Source: Rhodeus uyekii
Lineage: Eukaryota; Chordata; Actinopteri; Cypriniformes; Acheilognathidae
Reading direction: 5' to 3'
Assembly (NCBI GenBank): GCA_037043235.1
Contig: JAWRVZ010000051.1
Coordinates: forward strand, 4,055,501-4,119,500
DNA: 64,000 bases
The notes under the pieces were generated by a model. The model made no database searches and was not told where the DNA came from. It was given only the letters and a program-made list of their open reading frames with translations. The position numbers and the translations under genes are program-made. Positions 1-11,644 of this stretch are shown in pieces. Position 1 is the first letter of the stretch. Each line of letters starts with the position of its first letter.

Positions 1-2372
1 TAATTTGTTAAATACATTTATTATGTTTGTAAACTTTGTGCCTGTGGTAAGAAAAAGGAAAGGATGGGATATTTTGGAATAATTTTGATCAAGCACAAAG
101 TTTGCATGGGAGTCATCTTAAAACTGGACGTTTGTACTTCTCAACTAAAAGTTGATGTGGTGAACCAACTCTCCCTCTCTTCTTTTTCTCTTTTTCCTTC
201 AATTCCTATTTGTACAGCCACTTGTCATTTATTTGTAAATGTTTGTAAAAGGCAATTTTTTCCTCCGTTTTCTATAAAATTAAGAAAATGGTAAACCTTC
301 GATTAATAAGGAATAAACAATTTACCAGTTCTAAAATCTGTTGCTCTGTTACTGGTGGTACAATATTATTTAGTAGTTCTTTGTTTTGGGCAGCTGGTGG
401 TAGTAGAGATCTGATTGTTTCTGCAGAGTACAAAATGAACACTAAAAGTACAAATGGGCTTTAGCAACAACAAAACAGTTGGTTAGAAACTTTTTCTAGA
501 ATCTGTTGATGAAATACTGAATACTGCTAATATAAGTGCAAATTTGTACACTACTGTTTAAAATTGTGGGGATGGAAAACATTTTTTATACATTTGCCAA
601 AGCTGCATTTAATTGACCATACATATAGTGAAAACAGCAATATTGAAGTATGTTTAAGGTAAATTCTATTTTAGCTTTTCAATAATTTAGCAGCCTTCAG
701 TGTCACATGATGCTTCAGAAATGAAACCAAGATGATTCGGTGATCAAGAAAGATTTCTTTATATCTGCTACAAACGGTTAAGGTACTTATGTAAGTTTTT
801 TTGTGGGAAATTTCATGTCTCGTCATATCCGCAAATAGAGAAAAGTTGCTCCTGCTACTTTGCATATGTAGTGTGGGTGTGGCATACAGTGGGTTGTCAT
901 AATGAACAATAAATGAGCACTTTAAATCTCAAACTTCTCATTCCCCATTTAAAAAAAAAACACCCAAAAGAGAATGCTGTGCTGGCTAAAAGAGAACGCG
1001 ATAGGGTTCATATTAAAATGAGAACCAACGCTGACTTGGCTTTTCGGAGATGGAGAGAACCAAGGGATTTACAATGTTGTAAAGGTGATGTGGAGATGCC
1101 GCTTTTATTGCTCAGTGAGAATACAGAGTTTGTTGTAAAGCGCTATCTATTGTGAAGAATTTCATCATTGTTGTTGTACAGCATTGCTGGAATTTATTTT
1201 TAAGAAAGTACGTGTCTGTTAATGTGTAGAGCTACAGTATCTTCTTCAGGAAGTCGGGTTGAGATGTTTTCCATCTAAACTGGTTCTATCTCTTAAGCCT
1301 TGTAGTGAATGTTTTATGAGCAGTGGGATAACCATGTTCGTCTGCGCATTCATGCAGAACCAAAGCACAACCAAAACAATGTTCTTCCGCAAAAAGCATG
1401 CAGTGTTTTGTTTATTTGTTTGTATTACTGCTAGAGGGCAAAAGTTAGAGGGTCCACCTTTCACATTTTTTAGAAAACTTTTTTTTGTGATGAATATAAA
1501 GTTTAAAACAACAGTATTTACTTGAAATAGAATTGATTTGTGATGATGTAAAAGTGTTTACTACCATATTTTTTATAAATGTAATGCTTCTTCGTGAATG
1601 GCTGCTGCTTGCTAACAATTTTCAACTACCCTAATATGTTATTTTTATGATATCAATTTAGATTATTATGAAGCTGTCCTGTTATTCTGACTAATGGTTT
1701 ACTGAAGCATCTTTGTCCATCCACGTCAAAACCCTACACAATCTTACTTCTCTTTTTAACTTGAGTGATTACTAATGTTAACTGGCATGTGTCAAAGTTT
1801 GTTTGCGCATTTGTATATCAAACCCACACTTGTGACCTTCATAAATGCCACAGTATCCACAGCACGCGCATGCAGAATATTCATATTAATGCAGAAGCTT
1901 TCAAATCTCTTGAATGTCTAACCATGAACGTAACACTCATCAAGCGTAAACAACTTTCTTTTCAAGTGGCCAAGAGGTAGGACCCTACCGGATGACTTGG
2001 CATTTAATGGATGGCTTAGCATTGTGCGAACGATGGAAAAGTCTTTAAAAAGCAGGAACAGCTGCACTTTAACACTAGAGGATAAACACCTGAGATCCAC
2101 ATTAACACACACACACACAAAGTAATTCATAATGAGACCTCTAGCATGGACAGTTTACCTCTTATATAAAGCAGACTTGCCTGTGTTCAGTGTTCGAAAG
2201 CCTTCATTTCGAATTCACACTTCTCTGCTCACCATATCAGTCCAGAGGCCTTGCCTAAGGGCTTTAAGTGTCAGCTCTCTAGGGACGAAATGCTTTTTCA
2301 ATGCTGTAGTTCAGAGCAATACCATACTTGTTCTGAAAGAAACAGCTGGGATGTCTCCAATCCTGTTGATCA
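1..2372. other. Non-coding stretch, no gene recognised
   Basis: AT-rich sequence with only short, unrecognised open frames on both strands. Around 690-725 there is a short match to the dispersed AT-rich repeat described at 52655-53105 (the 'TCACATGATGCTTCAGAAAT' part). A short AC microsatellite lies at about 2107-2119. Nothing else is supported. Confidence 0.6.
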
Positions 2373-3571
2373 GGCCGGATTCACAAAACATCTTAAGGCT
2401 AAATGTAACTCCTAAAATGCTAATTTAAGAGAAAGACTTAAAACCAATGGCCATGTCAGTGCTAATTTTAGGACTTCTACGTTTGTGCACAAAAGGAGTA
2501 TCTCAAAAAGCATTTCAACGCTAAAACCATCTCCTAAATATGTGAAAATTAGGGCTAGTCAAGAGGCTACTAAGGAAGACCAAATCGCAGCCAGTCCTAA
2601 AATAGCTGATGCTAGCAATCCGCCTCAAATCCACCCAAAGATACTGTAGTCATGGGTACTGAGCATTCTCACCTTATGTGCAATAATTATTTGATATATT
2701 AATTTTAATCTGGGATGACAACATAAAGGTTCCTTTATTTACAGGCAATATGCATTGAAAGATGGAGAATAAAACATTGCAGTGCACTTGAAAATAAGCT
2801 TCCTTCATCAATGCCAATAGCCTTGTGAGCAGCTCACGTGACCCGAGTTTGAGTGAACTTGTGGATCTTTCCCGATACCCCCCCCCCCCCCCTTTTCACT
2901 TTTTTCACTGTCCGATCATAATAAAAAGGTAAAACTCAAAACAAAATAAAATCTTTTAATAAATAAATAAGAACATAATGTGGCAGTTGTTTTACGAGTA
3001 AAAGAGTAAAATAATCACGTTTTGTGTGGAGGGGAGGATCCGAGCTCAAATTTGAGCCAAAACCAATGTACTCCCCCGTATCCCCGTCTGGGAATAGGAA
3101 CCAGCCAAGAGTGAGAGTCGGGGTGGCAGAGGGATGGAGAAAACTGTCAAGGTAATTCGGTGAATCGGCTGTCGTCTCAAGCTGATTAGATAGACCATTT
3201 GAACCAAACTTTGCTTACAAAACATAATTTGTCACTTGAGTTGATGCAGACATGTGAGAGGCTGACAATTAGCTGAAAATATTCTTGCTTAATTAATGAC
3301 ACAGCCTACATTTTAAAACCTTTATTTGAATATGGCAACATGATACCTCGTTCTACAATATTTCTATGACTAATTCCCTGTGGGCATGCTGACATCATCC
3401 ATAGTAACGAGGTCCACCCTTTCTCTGAGCTTAAGACTTCTCTCTATTCCTTTGTAAAAGTTGGTCCCAGCAGTCTTGTGAATAGGTTTTAAGAGGAAAC
3501 TTACCTTAGAATTGTCACAGCTATTTAGGAGAACTCTTAGAGGTAATATAAAATGTTTTGTGAATACGGCC
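2373..3571. mobile_element. DNA transposon remnant with long terminal inverted repeats
   Basis: The left end begins GGCCGGATTCACAAAACATC and the right end, read on the opposite strand, begins GGCCGTATTCACAAAACAT. The similarity continues inwards through shared 'ctcctaaa' and 'taagag' stretches, so the two ends are terminal inverted repeats about 1.2 kb apart. No transposase is recognisable inside, and a 15-nt poly-C run interrupts it (2878-2892). I read it as a decayed, non-autonomous cut-and-paste element. The superfamily cannot be fixed because no clean target-site duplication is visible. Confidence 0.6.
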
Positions 3572-3605
3572 TCTGAACATTTATGTTAATGTTAGAAAAT
3601 GTCAT

Positions 3606-3778
3606 TGTAACACAGTATATTGTTCGGGAAGAAAGAGGGGGGAACTGGCGAACGTTCAAACACTTTTAATAATCAAATAAACAAGCTTCAAAATTAAAGT
3701 AACGGCGACAGCCCCTCATGGACGACTGCCGCCCACAATGTTGTCGCTCCACCTTTTATGCTTCCGCTCCTCCGTGAG
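3606..3778 (-). mobile_element. Truncated LTR, same family as the 57.8-kb element
   Basis: From 'tgtaacacag' the sequence aligns with the first half of the LTR at 57755-58076: the gaagaaag/ggaggaag block, the purine-rich tract, the 'aaagtaacggcgac' region, a 'ccgcccaca' block and 'ctcctccgtgaga'. Similarity stops at about 3778, so the remainder of the LTR is lost. On the minus strand (the element's sense strand) it keeps an ATAAAAGG TATA-like box near 3755. It is clearly older than the 57.8-kb copy. Confidence 0.6.
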
Positions 3779-3871
3779 ATACAAGGTCGGACTAGCAAGC
3801 CATTTTAGTGTGCGTTTACTATTTACACATTTTTAGAGCGAGTGATGGCATTCACACAAGGACAAACACAT

Positions 3872-4350
3872 ACTACCATTTAAAAAAAGAATACTTTTAT
3901 TTTTGCAAGGATGCATTGAATTGATAAGTAAGATATTTATAATTTTACAAAAGATTTCTATTTACCGGTAACTTAAATTCTATTTTAAGTGTTCTATTCA
4001 TCAGAGAATTCTAATATAAATAGATTATCACAGTTTCCACAAAAATATGAAGCAACACAACAATATTCACAATACTTACAAATGTTAATTGAACACCAAA
4101 TCATCATATGGTATTAGAAGGATTACGTGGCACTGAAGACGAGAGTAATGATGCTGAATATTCAGCCTTGCCATCACAGGAATAAATAAAATTTAAAAAG
4201 TATGCTAAAATATATTATTTTAAAAAGTAAAAAACCAAAACAAATTTTTACTGTTTTTTTTTATTAAATAAATGTAGCCTTGGTGAGAATAAAATACTTA
4301 TTACAAAACAATAAAAAATCTTACTGAACCCAAACATTTAAATAATATAG
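3872..4350 (-). repeat. AT-rich dispersed repeat, copy 1 (reverse orientation)
   Basis: It shares ordered blocks with the repeat at 52655-53105, on the opposite strand: a 'tttttgcaaggatgcattga' block, an 'atgatgctgaatattcagcc' block, 'gtagccttggtgag', and a terminal 'aatcttactgaacccaaac'. I know of this pattern as a common teleost/cyprinid interspersed sequence but cannot assign a class from sequence alone. Two further partial copies lie at 25545-25790 and 54325-54420. Confidence 0.5.
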
Positions 4351-4834
4351 TATAATGGCCCCAAAAATGCAAACCGCATGGCTGTCATTGCATCAGAAAA
4401 AAAATTCCATGCAAAGCAGTAAATATGGTGTTGGTTTGACAATATGAAATCTAGCCGTAAAGCCATAAACTAACAGCATAGAATATTTAGGCTACTGTGG
4501 CTTTAGATTGAGGGAGAAGTGACAAAAAAACAGGAGAGGACAGGAAACAGAGAGAGACAGGAGGATGAGTAGAAGTGACACATGTGCTGCCTATATCTCA
4601 CAAGGTCTGACTCTGAGCTAAACACAATTTAAAAGCCGCCCCCTCAAAAAGCGCACAGCCTGAAACCTCACACACAGCACATTTCATGATTTACACACTC
4701 TCAAACTTTCACCTCTCAGACCAGTGCGAAGACTAATAGCACTGTAGTCTGGCAGACTCTGTGTGTGAAGAGGGAAATTGAGACCGACAGGGAAAAAATT
4801 GTGTATTAGATCCTCATTGTTCATTTCGGATTAA

Positions 4835-4935
4835 ATTTGTTTTACTCACCCTCATGTTGTATCATGTATGGAACACAATAGATTTTTTGGAGTTGTTTTC
4901 TTTTTGGGGGGGGGGTACCATAAAAGTAGCATGTC
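4835..4935 (+). mobile_element. Fragment of a 'TTAAAGGGAT' small DNA element
   Basis: The 'tttactcaccctcatgttgt' segment followed by 'ggaacacaa' matches the internal left part of the better preserved copies at 33958 and 56870. Both termini are missing, and a poly-G run (about 4905-4914) follows. The match is short, so confidence is limited. Confidence 0.35.
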
Positions 4936-5602
4936 ACTTGGTTATATGGTTCTGTGGGGTTCTAGAACCCTGGCATTCTTGATTCAAATTTAAAGAACAC
5001 TTTATGTCAAAAATGAGGTATGATGTGTTACAAAAAAAAAAAAATGTTTTAAATGATTGTGTATTTGTGTCGTTTGTTTGTGCAGTTTAATTCATAAAAG
5101 TTTATTCCAATTAAAGTGGATTAAAACTAAATTAATTATTCTAAAAGGTTCTATTTATGAAGTACCTAACAGAACTATTTAAGGTTCTAAGTCTTTTGGA
5201 GTTATACAATAGCAACTGATATTTATCAGTAAATCTTCTGCCAAATCTTCTTTTCATTTGCGCATTTAAAACTGACACAGAGACGTGTCGCTCTTCTTGG
5301 CTCTTCTTGTGTCTTTTGAACACAAGGTGACAATATTCAAAGTCAACATGAAATGGAAGTTGCAAAAAAAATGGTTAATGGTGAAAATGGTTTCTCGAAC
5401 AAGAAAAAATGTAGGGCAGGACTTGATTTTGTCCACTGAATTGATTGGATCATTTTGGTTTGCTATTGCTGTAATATCATGTTTCAAAACTTTGAAAAAC
5501 TAACTTTGTGAAAAAGAGCTTATCTAAAATAAACTAAAATGTTTATTTGGGTCCGTTTGAATTATGAATGGATAGGTGACATTTGGGCCATGCTGCCTTT
5601 AG
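4936..5602. other. Non-coding stretch
   Basis: AT-rich DNA with a poly-A run near 5031-5043. A portion (5330-5470) loosely resembles 8160-8290, but it is too diverged to define a repeat. No gene is seen. Confidence 0.5.
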
Positions 5603-5762
5603 TAGAAACAGACAGTGTAGGTCAATGACTGGTCCATCTGCCAGAGAGGAAACCTCGCGGGAGATCTCACCAGAGAGAGGCTGTCGAGGGCCGAGTCTCT
5701 TACCATCTCAACCTGTCGACAGCTTTGATGGATATGACAGCTGTAGCTTCACTGTAGTGAAG
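5603..5762 (+). CDS. Candidate internal exon, product unknown
   Basis: This 160-bp block is less AT-rich than its surroundings and is open in one frame through both ends. A pyrimidine-rich acceptor (ctgcctttag) precedes it, and a donor-like AAG|GTGGGC follows. The reading would give about 53 residues rich in Ser, Pro and Arg, ending near VDSFDGYDSCSFTVVK, which looks like a disordered segment. There is no domain, signal peptide or recognised family. It could be an alternatively spliced exon of a large gene, or chance; no neighbouring exon supports it. The sequence shows splice-like borders and an open frame; coding function is inference. Confidence 0.25.
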
Positions 5763-5959
5763 GTGGGCTGGTTTCACTTAAATCTATTTGAACACTCAGA
5801 GGAAAATGAGTTTTGAAGTTCCACCCTCGTTCTTCATTATTTAGTCTTTAACTGAGTGACAGAAAACAGTACAGAATTTATTTTTAAACAAAGAACAATG
5901 GAAGCAATAGCTTTGATGTTTAGAATGGATTCAATTAATCATACTGGGTTCATTCAGCC

Positions 5960-6745
5960 AGCCAACCAAAATTACCCCAAGAGTAACAACTCATCCAAGA
6001 GGTCACAAAAGACCACACAACAACAACATCCAAAGAACTGCAGGCCTCACTTGCATCAGTTAAGGTCAGTGTTCATGACTACCATAAGAAAGAGACTGGG
6101 CAAAAATGGCCTGCATGGCAGAGTTCTAAGACGAAAATCACTGCAGATCAAAAAGAACATTAAGGCTTGTCTCATTTTTGCCAGAAAACATCTTGATGAT
6201 TCCCAAGACTTTTGAGGAAATACTCTGTGGACTGATAAGACAAAAGTTGAATTTTTTGGAAGATGTGTGTCCCATTATATCTGGCGTAAAAGTAACACTG
6301 CATTTCAGAAAAAGAACATACAATATGGTGGTGGTAGTGTGATGGTATGGCACTGTTTTGCTGCTTCAGGACCTGGAAGATTTGCTGTGCTAAATGGAAC
6401 CATGAATTCTGCTGTCTACCAAAAAATCCTGAAGGAGAATGTCCGGCCATTTGTTTGTGACCTCAAGCTGAAGCGAACTTGGATTCTGCAGCAGGACAAT
6501 GATCCAAAGCACATCAGCAAGTTTACCTCTGAATGGATTCTGAAAACAAAATGAAGATTTTGGAGTGGCCTAGTCAAAGTCCTGACCTGAATCCTATTGA
6601 GATGCTGTGACATGACCTTAAAAAGGCAGTTCATGCTCGATAACCCTTCAATGTAGCTGAATTACAACAATTCTGCAAAGATGAGTGGGCCAAAATTCCT
6701 CCACAGCACAGTAAAAGACACATTGCACGTTATCAAAATGGCATA
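5960..6745 (+). pseudogene. Broken Tc1-like transposase
   Basis: Segments in several frames spell a Tc1/mariner (IS630 superfamily) DDE transposase: an HTH/linker part ('TIRKRLGKNGLHGRV', about 6080-6120), the catalytic core with WTD (about 6228), GGGSVMVWHCFAASGPGR (about 6330-6380), LQQDNDPKH (about 6490) and NPIEML (about 6590-6610). The three acidic residues of the D,D,E triad are still visible. The frame is broken: there is a frameshift after KHLDDSQDF (about 6215), a small deletion near 6320 that shortens the loop before YGGG, and a TGG-to-TGA stop after NPIEML (about 6608). The N-terminal DNA-binding domain is incomplete and no terminal inverted repeats were found. It is a dead fragment. 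Confidence 0.9.
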
Positions 6746-8925
6746 TAATGGCAATAACACAACAAAATGACTAAAACTGAACTACAATGAAAACAAACTA
6801 TGAAAATGAAAGCTAATTCTAAATATTAATGCTATGATGAAAGCATCCCTGCATCACTCACCACACAGTGCAGTCGAGTGTCAGGTAAGCCATCTCTGGG
6901 TCAGTGTCTCCTTTTTCTGCAGAAGCAGTGGACAGCAAGGCCACATGATGGCAGTCCATCTACACCTCTCACAACTCTTATTACGTCCTCTTTTTTTTCT
7001 GTCCCTCGAGAGAGCTGTGGGAGAGGGACAATGCCATTGCTCTCAAGGTTGAAGCTTGGAGAGAGGCAACCTCAGTGTCAGGACTGGCTTTAATACAATA
7101 TAAATCCTGGTGTTGAAAAGGCTTAGAGTAAAATATATTAACGGCGTCCCTCAGACTGGCACACACAATGACACTGTGGCCTCTGGCCCCGCTGTCCTTC
7201 TTGACTTACTGACAAGAATCACAACTTCCTAGAATGAGGACTTCACACATTCTGTGCTTATTCATCACAAAATAATGCAGAGCCACACATAATCAACTTT
7301 AAATGGTCTCAACTATCAAAGTATTGTTTTAAAAAGGCTATAGCAATATATGCATACACTAGTAAATCATCACATCACCTGAACTTTATATTAAGGCACC
7401 CTAAGGCATTGCTTAAGCTACTGAACTATATTAATTGATGGAAAAGTTCACAAAAATAATGGACAAGTTAACCACAAAGACTGTAGATATACACAAAGAT
7501 GTTGCATACCTTTACTTAAGAATGGGAGACACTTCAATATGAAAAATAAGTAGCTTTTTTAATGCTTGTTGAGCATAGGAAACAACATTTAGGGGACAGT
7601 TTGTGTCAGATTTTGTTTCTGATTTAAAACAATGTTTTTCATTTTTTTAAATAATTTTTTTAGTAAATTTTACGCTTCAGGACTTCCATTAAGGGAACAT
7701 AGTGAGCATCGGTGCTTCTTGGTTTTCACAAATCATTGTTTTATTTTTTAGGAAGTGAGCATTTCAGTGTCCTGGAAGGATTCTGTGTTGGAGACGACCC
7801 TTAAAATGACAGTCTGTCTGATCAAAGCCCTGACTACTGAACTATGGAGCTTATTGAGATGCACCGTTGTTCTTGGATGCCAGAAATAGCTGAACAGAGC
7901 AATTGTAAATATGAGTAAACTCGCTTATATCCATAACGCTCCCCACAATGAATTTCTTTCATACACATATTGTTTGGGTTGTAATCATATGCATCACAGT
8001 GGTGCAACAATTTGGTACTTTTACTCCTTCACTTGCTGATTGTAATTAACACCCAAATAACAGGTTGCTGAAAGTGTTGTTTTCCAGTGATTCTGTTCAT
8101 GTTTGCTTTCTTTCAAATGTCCTCTGAGAACTCCAGAGCTTCAGAAAGTTTTAGAGCCAAATTCTTAAAGTTGAGATGAAATGGAAATAGCGACAGATCT
8201 TTTCTTTTGTTTTGTGAGTAAAACAGATTATTGAAAAAGACAAAAATTTGGGAAGGGACTTGTTGATTGAATGGTGTCAGATCTGAATGCAAGCTTTTAG
8301 TCGATTGTAGAGTGGCAGAGTTTAAGAGGAATAAATTATTGGAAAAGTCCTGCATATTTCATCAGAGAGATGTCTGTAGTTTCACCGGAAAATCGAAGAA
8401 TTAAACAGGGGAAAACCTTTTTTTATAATAAAAAAAAAGCACAAGATTAAACATATAATCAAATGTTTTTTTCACAATAAAATCAATAAAAATGTGTTTT
8501 GAAAATAGAAAAGGTGAATTTTCATTAATGGCAACTTTAAAAAATCATCATAACTTTTAAAAACAAAATCTTCCATTTGGAGAGTAATATTAAGTATAGT
8601 TCTGCATCTAATCTTATATTATTCATGGGTGTTTCTTCAACTATTTCTTTTCAACTTCATTAGTGTCCCAAGGAGTTGATTCAATTATTATTTATTTATT
8701 TATTTTGTTTATTTGTATTTTTGTAGATAGCCATAGCTTGCACACCGAGACTTAAAATAAAAAAGCTTGGAATTTATTTTTTTCTATTATTAAAAAGATG
8801 AGTATACTAAAGTCCATTTAAAGAGCCTGAGTCCTCACTGAATAAACTGAAATAGATTATCATTTAATAAATTGACAGCCCGTTTGCTAATCTTTAACAT
8901 GCTTGCTCTTCAACAGTTAAACAAT
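6746..8925. other. Non-coding stretch, no gene recognised
   Basis: There is no supported gene. Open frames near 6834-7093 are short and overlap one another in different frames. A (TTTA)n-like patch is present near 8688-8705. Confidence 0.5.
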
Positions 8926-8929
8926 CTAT

Positions 8930-9240
8930 TTTTAGAAAAAACAAATGCTGTTTTACAAGAGAAGTCATGGACAATCGGGCGACAGTTTCCGAAACTCCTC
9001 GCACAACTCTGAATGAAACTCAATGACGTCAAGGCTGAAATGTGATTGGTTATTAAGGCACATGTGATCCAAGTAAGATATTACACTTTCTCCAATGATA
9101 TGTTCCCAATAATAAGACAATCTATTGCTATGGATTAAAAATCTTGTTAAAAAAAAAATCACATCCTTACCTACAAATGTATTCCCCCTTAGATTCCGCA
9201 GCACTTTAAAATGATTTTATTGCCCAGCCCTGCTCACAGA
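8930..9240 (-). repeat. Possible dispersed element beginning 'GGGCTGGGCAATAAAATC'
   Basis: Read on the minus strand it starts with GGGCTGGGCAATAAAATC, resembling the 'gggctgggcratat' start common to many fish interspersed repeats. It also carries a 79-codon open frame with no recognised motif. No second end was found, so class and boundaries are uncertain. Confidence 0.25.
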
Positions 9241-9457
9241 CATCTCTTGTTGGGTAGAAGCACTTAACTTTTGTTAGGCTTCAGAGTGTTGAACCCTGTC
9301 AGCACTAATCTGAAATGTCTGTATCTCTTATCTGGACTTAAAGGTGTGTGTATGTCTGTGCGGGATTCCGGCCAACACTTCAGTTTCAGCTGACAAGATC
9401 TTGGATCTGAGAGACAGACAGGGGGAAGGTGGGTGGATGCAGTTCTTGAATCACCCT

Positions 9458-9465
9458 TATATAAA
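9458..9465 (+). promoter_or_regulatory. TATA-like box
   Basis: TATATAAA followed about 25-30 bp downstream by a less AT-rich, open stretch (9485-9620). It could mark a promoter, but no initiator, UTR or gene can be recognised after it. A chance match is quite possible in AT-rich DNA. Confidence 0.15.
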
Positions 9466-10098
9466 CAGCGGGGAAGTCTGTGAGGACTGAAGCTTTTGCA
9501 GAGCACCTGCTTGGCTGCCTTGCAGCTTTGGGTCATGCTTTCCTCTGTGCAGATTTTCCAGAACAAGACCAGCACTTGTATTTTGAGAATATTGACGTGT
9601 TGACCCTGCCAGAAGACAAAACAAGGAGCAGTCAATCAAATGATTGTTGGACAATTAATCAAAAACACAGTCATCTGGCTGTTAGAAGAGCCAGACTGAT
9701 AACATCCAAACGTACGAATAAAGTTCTCAATGCAAATCAATCAAACTTGGATTTTTATTATTTAAATATGGCTTTGGAATATCCAACCCATGTGAGAGAC
9801 TTCAGAGCAAGAACTGCACTGACAAACAAACACTTTACCTCCATCTGGAGTCTTTAGGCAAAAGAAGAAGAAACCCCCCCGACTAGGATCTTTGAACATG
9901 AACATAGAGCGTTAATCTTCAAAATATATAGGGGGAAAAAAAAAGAGCAGTAACCTTTAAGAAATCAAATTCGTTGAGTAAATCTTACTCACCTGTAACA
10001 TTAAAACCGAAGAGATGAGAGAAGCCTACTTGTATAGAATTGTGTAGTTGTTTATTAATAGTTGCCTGTTTTATTGGTTACACAAGAGGCCAACAAAA

Positions 10099-10280
10099 TA
10101 ATGTGACAAAATAGACTTGTCCCAGGAGCACAGTTAATTTTTTTTTGTTGTTAAAATCTACCTGACAACTAGCTAGTCCCAATCTCCCCTATATAAAATT
10201 GGGACTAGCTAGTTGTCAGGTAGATTTTAACAAAAAATTTGAAATGTGCTCCTGGGACAAGAGTATTTTTGTCACATTAT
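10099..10280. mobile_element. Foldback (long-hairpin) MITE-like element
   Basis: The left arm (10099-10183, 85 nt) is almost the exact reverse complement of the right arm (10198-10280, 83 nt). A 14-nt loop separates them. Matching landmarks include 'gtcccaggagcaca' against 'tgtgctcctgggac', and 'ctgacaactagctagtccc' against its complement. Such a structure would fold into a long hairpin. It has no coding capacity. The high arm identity points to a recent origin or to hairpin-based gene conversion. Confidence 0.8.
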
Positions 10281-10599
10281 ATACTGTGCAGAGTTGTCCC
10301 ACACAAACCACAGATGCCTTGTATATACAGTGTGTGTGTGTATACGCTATAAATGTATTGTTTTTGAATGCTGTTTACATATTTGCAGTAGAATCTCAGC
10401 CAGCGACTTCACTTCCATGTAGTGCACTAGCGGCTGAGCTCTTTCTTGACATATTGCTAACAAAAAATAAGTATTTTGTAGAATAGTATTGTTAGAAATA
10501 AAGATTTACAAATATCTATCATGTAATTCTAGTTATTGCTTACAGAAAGTTTAAATATGAATGGTGGAGGACCAAACATTACTCTCTTGTTGTGCGAAA

Positions 10600-11600
10600 G
10601 GGGCAATTGCTTACTTTATTTTAGCATGGGGGTAAACACTAGTGGCAGACTTCATTCATCCCTCTGGTTTCATACCCTTGGCCATTCCTTAGTGCATTCG
10701 CAATCTTCACAACAATACAAAAGAATTAGAGAATAGGCAAAGGATGCTTTGGAGAACTGGTCAACCACTACTAGGATGCAGTTGTTACCTTTAGATTATG
10801 ATCAATCCGTCATAAAATCTATTGCCAAATGAGGGTAGTTCAGGAATGGGCAGTGGTATAATTTTTCCAGATGGAAGATGGCGAGGAGATTTGAAGATTG
10901 AACATTTTTGGCAGCCCTGCACAAAGCAGCACACTTCCTGAAGAACCCGTCGCCACCAGTGCATTTCCTGAAGAAGCAAGAGGGTGCTATGAATACCAGG
11001 GAGGCCAGTGCTTAGCAATGAATGCACAGCTTCAAGGAGGATGGCTTGAAGGGCTGAAAGAATATATCACTTTCCTTGAGGGCAGTCAGGCGGAGCAGGT
11101 TTTGTCTCCAGGGCTTGGTCAAATTGAGCATTGATGTCCCACTGGATAAGAGAGATGAACACTGATGGAGGCAGGATGGGTTCTGGGGTAGAAGACTGTA
11201 GATCTAGAGCATGGATGCGAGATAAGGCATCTGCCTTTACCAGGGCGAAACGAGATTGTAAACTGGAATCGGTAAAAAAAACAAAGTCCAGCAAGCCTGG
11301 ACTGGATTCAGTCCCTTGGCAGATTGGAGAAAATACTTGGAGCCCTCTAACCAGTGTCACCAATCTAAACAGCAGCTAGGTGCTGGTAGTTTCCAATATC
11401 ATAGTTATGCTCCACCTGCAAGAGTTTTTGGGAGAAAAAGGCACATGATGGTGTTTCTCTGAAGCACCCTGCCACTTAATCAAAAAAGCATGTTGGATTG
11501 CACTAACTGAAAAGTTATGTATTGCATCAACCATGCTTGCAAGCGGCTATAGACCAGAGCAACGGGTAGGAAGAGTCATTCTTTCATTCACAAAATTGTT
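10600..11600 (-). pseudogene. Decayed Ty3/gypsy-type pol fragment (RNase H to integrase)
   Basis: On the minus strand, in order and with frame changes, are recognisable parts of a Ty3/gypsy polyprotein. An RNase H segment with 'WLEGSKYF' and 'KGLNPVQACWTLFF' like pieces lies at about 11280-11350. The 'KADALSRIHAL' junction lies at about 11215-11245 and 'PEPILPPSVFISLIQWDIN' at about 11140-11195. The integrase zinc-binding/linker region with 'GCQKC' and 'LPSGKIIPLPIPELP' lies at about 10835-10920. An integrase-core start ('VVVDQFSK') lies at about 10760-10785. Order and strand agree with RNase H followed by integrase. Stops and frameshifts prevent expression. No flanking LTR pair was identified. 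Confidence 0.85.
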
Positions 11601-11644
11601 TTTACAGAAATGGAGCAAGCGGCAAGTGTATGTGATGATTATCA

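Noticed and set aside
2878..2892. Poly-C run as a functional element
   Set aside because: A simple homopolymer, best explained by slippage.
5160..8390. Possible repeat shared between 5160-5500 and 8110-8390
   Set aside because: Only scattered words match ('tgaaatggaa', 'gggacttg'); the alignment is too weak to call by eye.
9480..9857. 125-codon frame downstream of a TATA-like box
   Set aside because: It starts with GTG rather than ATG, no family is recognised, and the frame overlaps equally long minus-strand frames.
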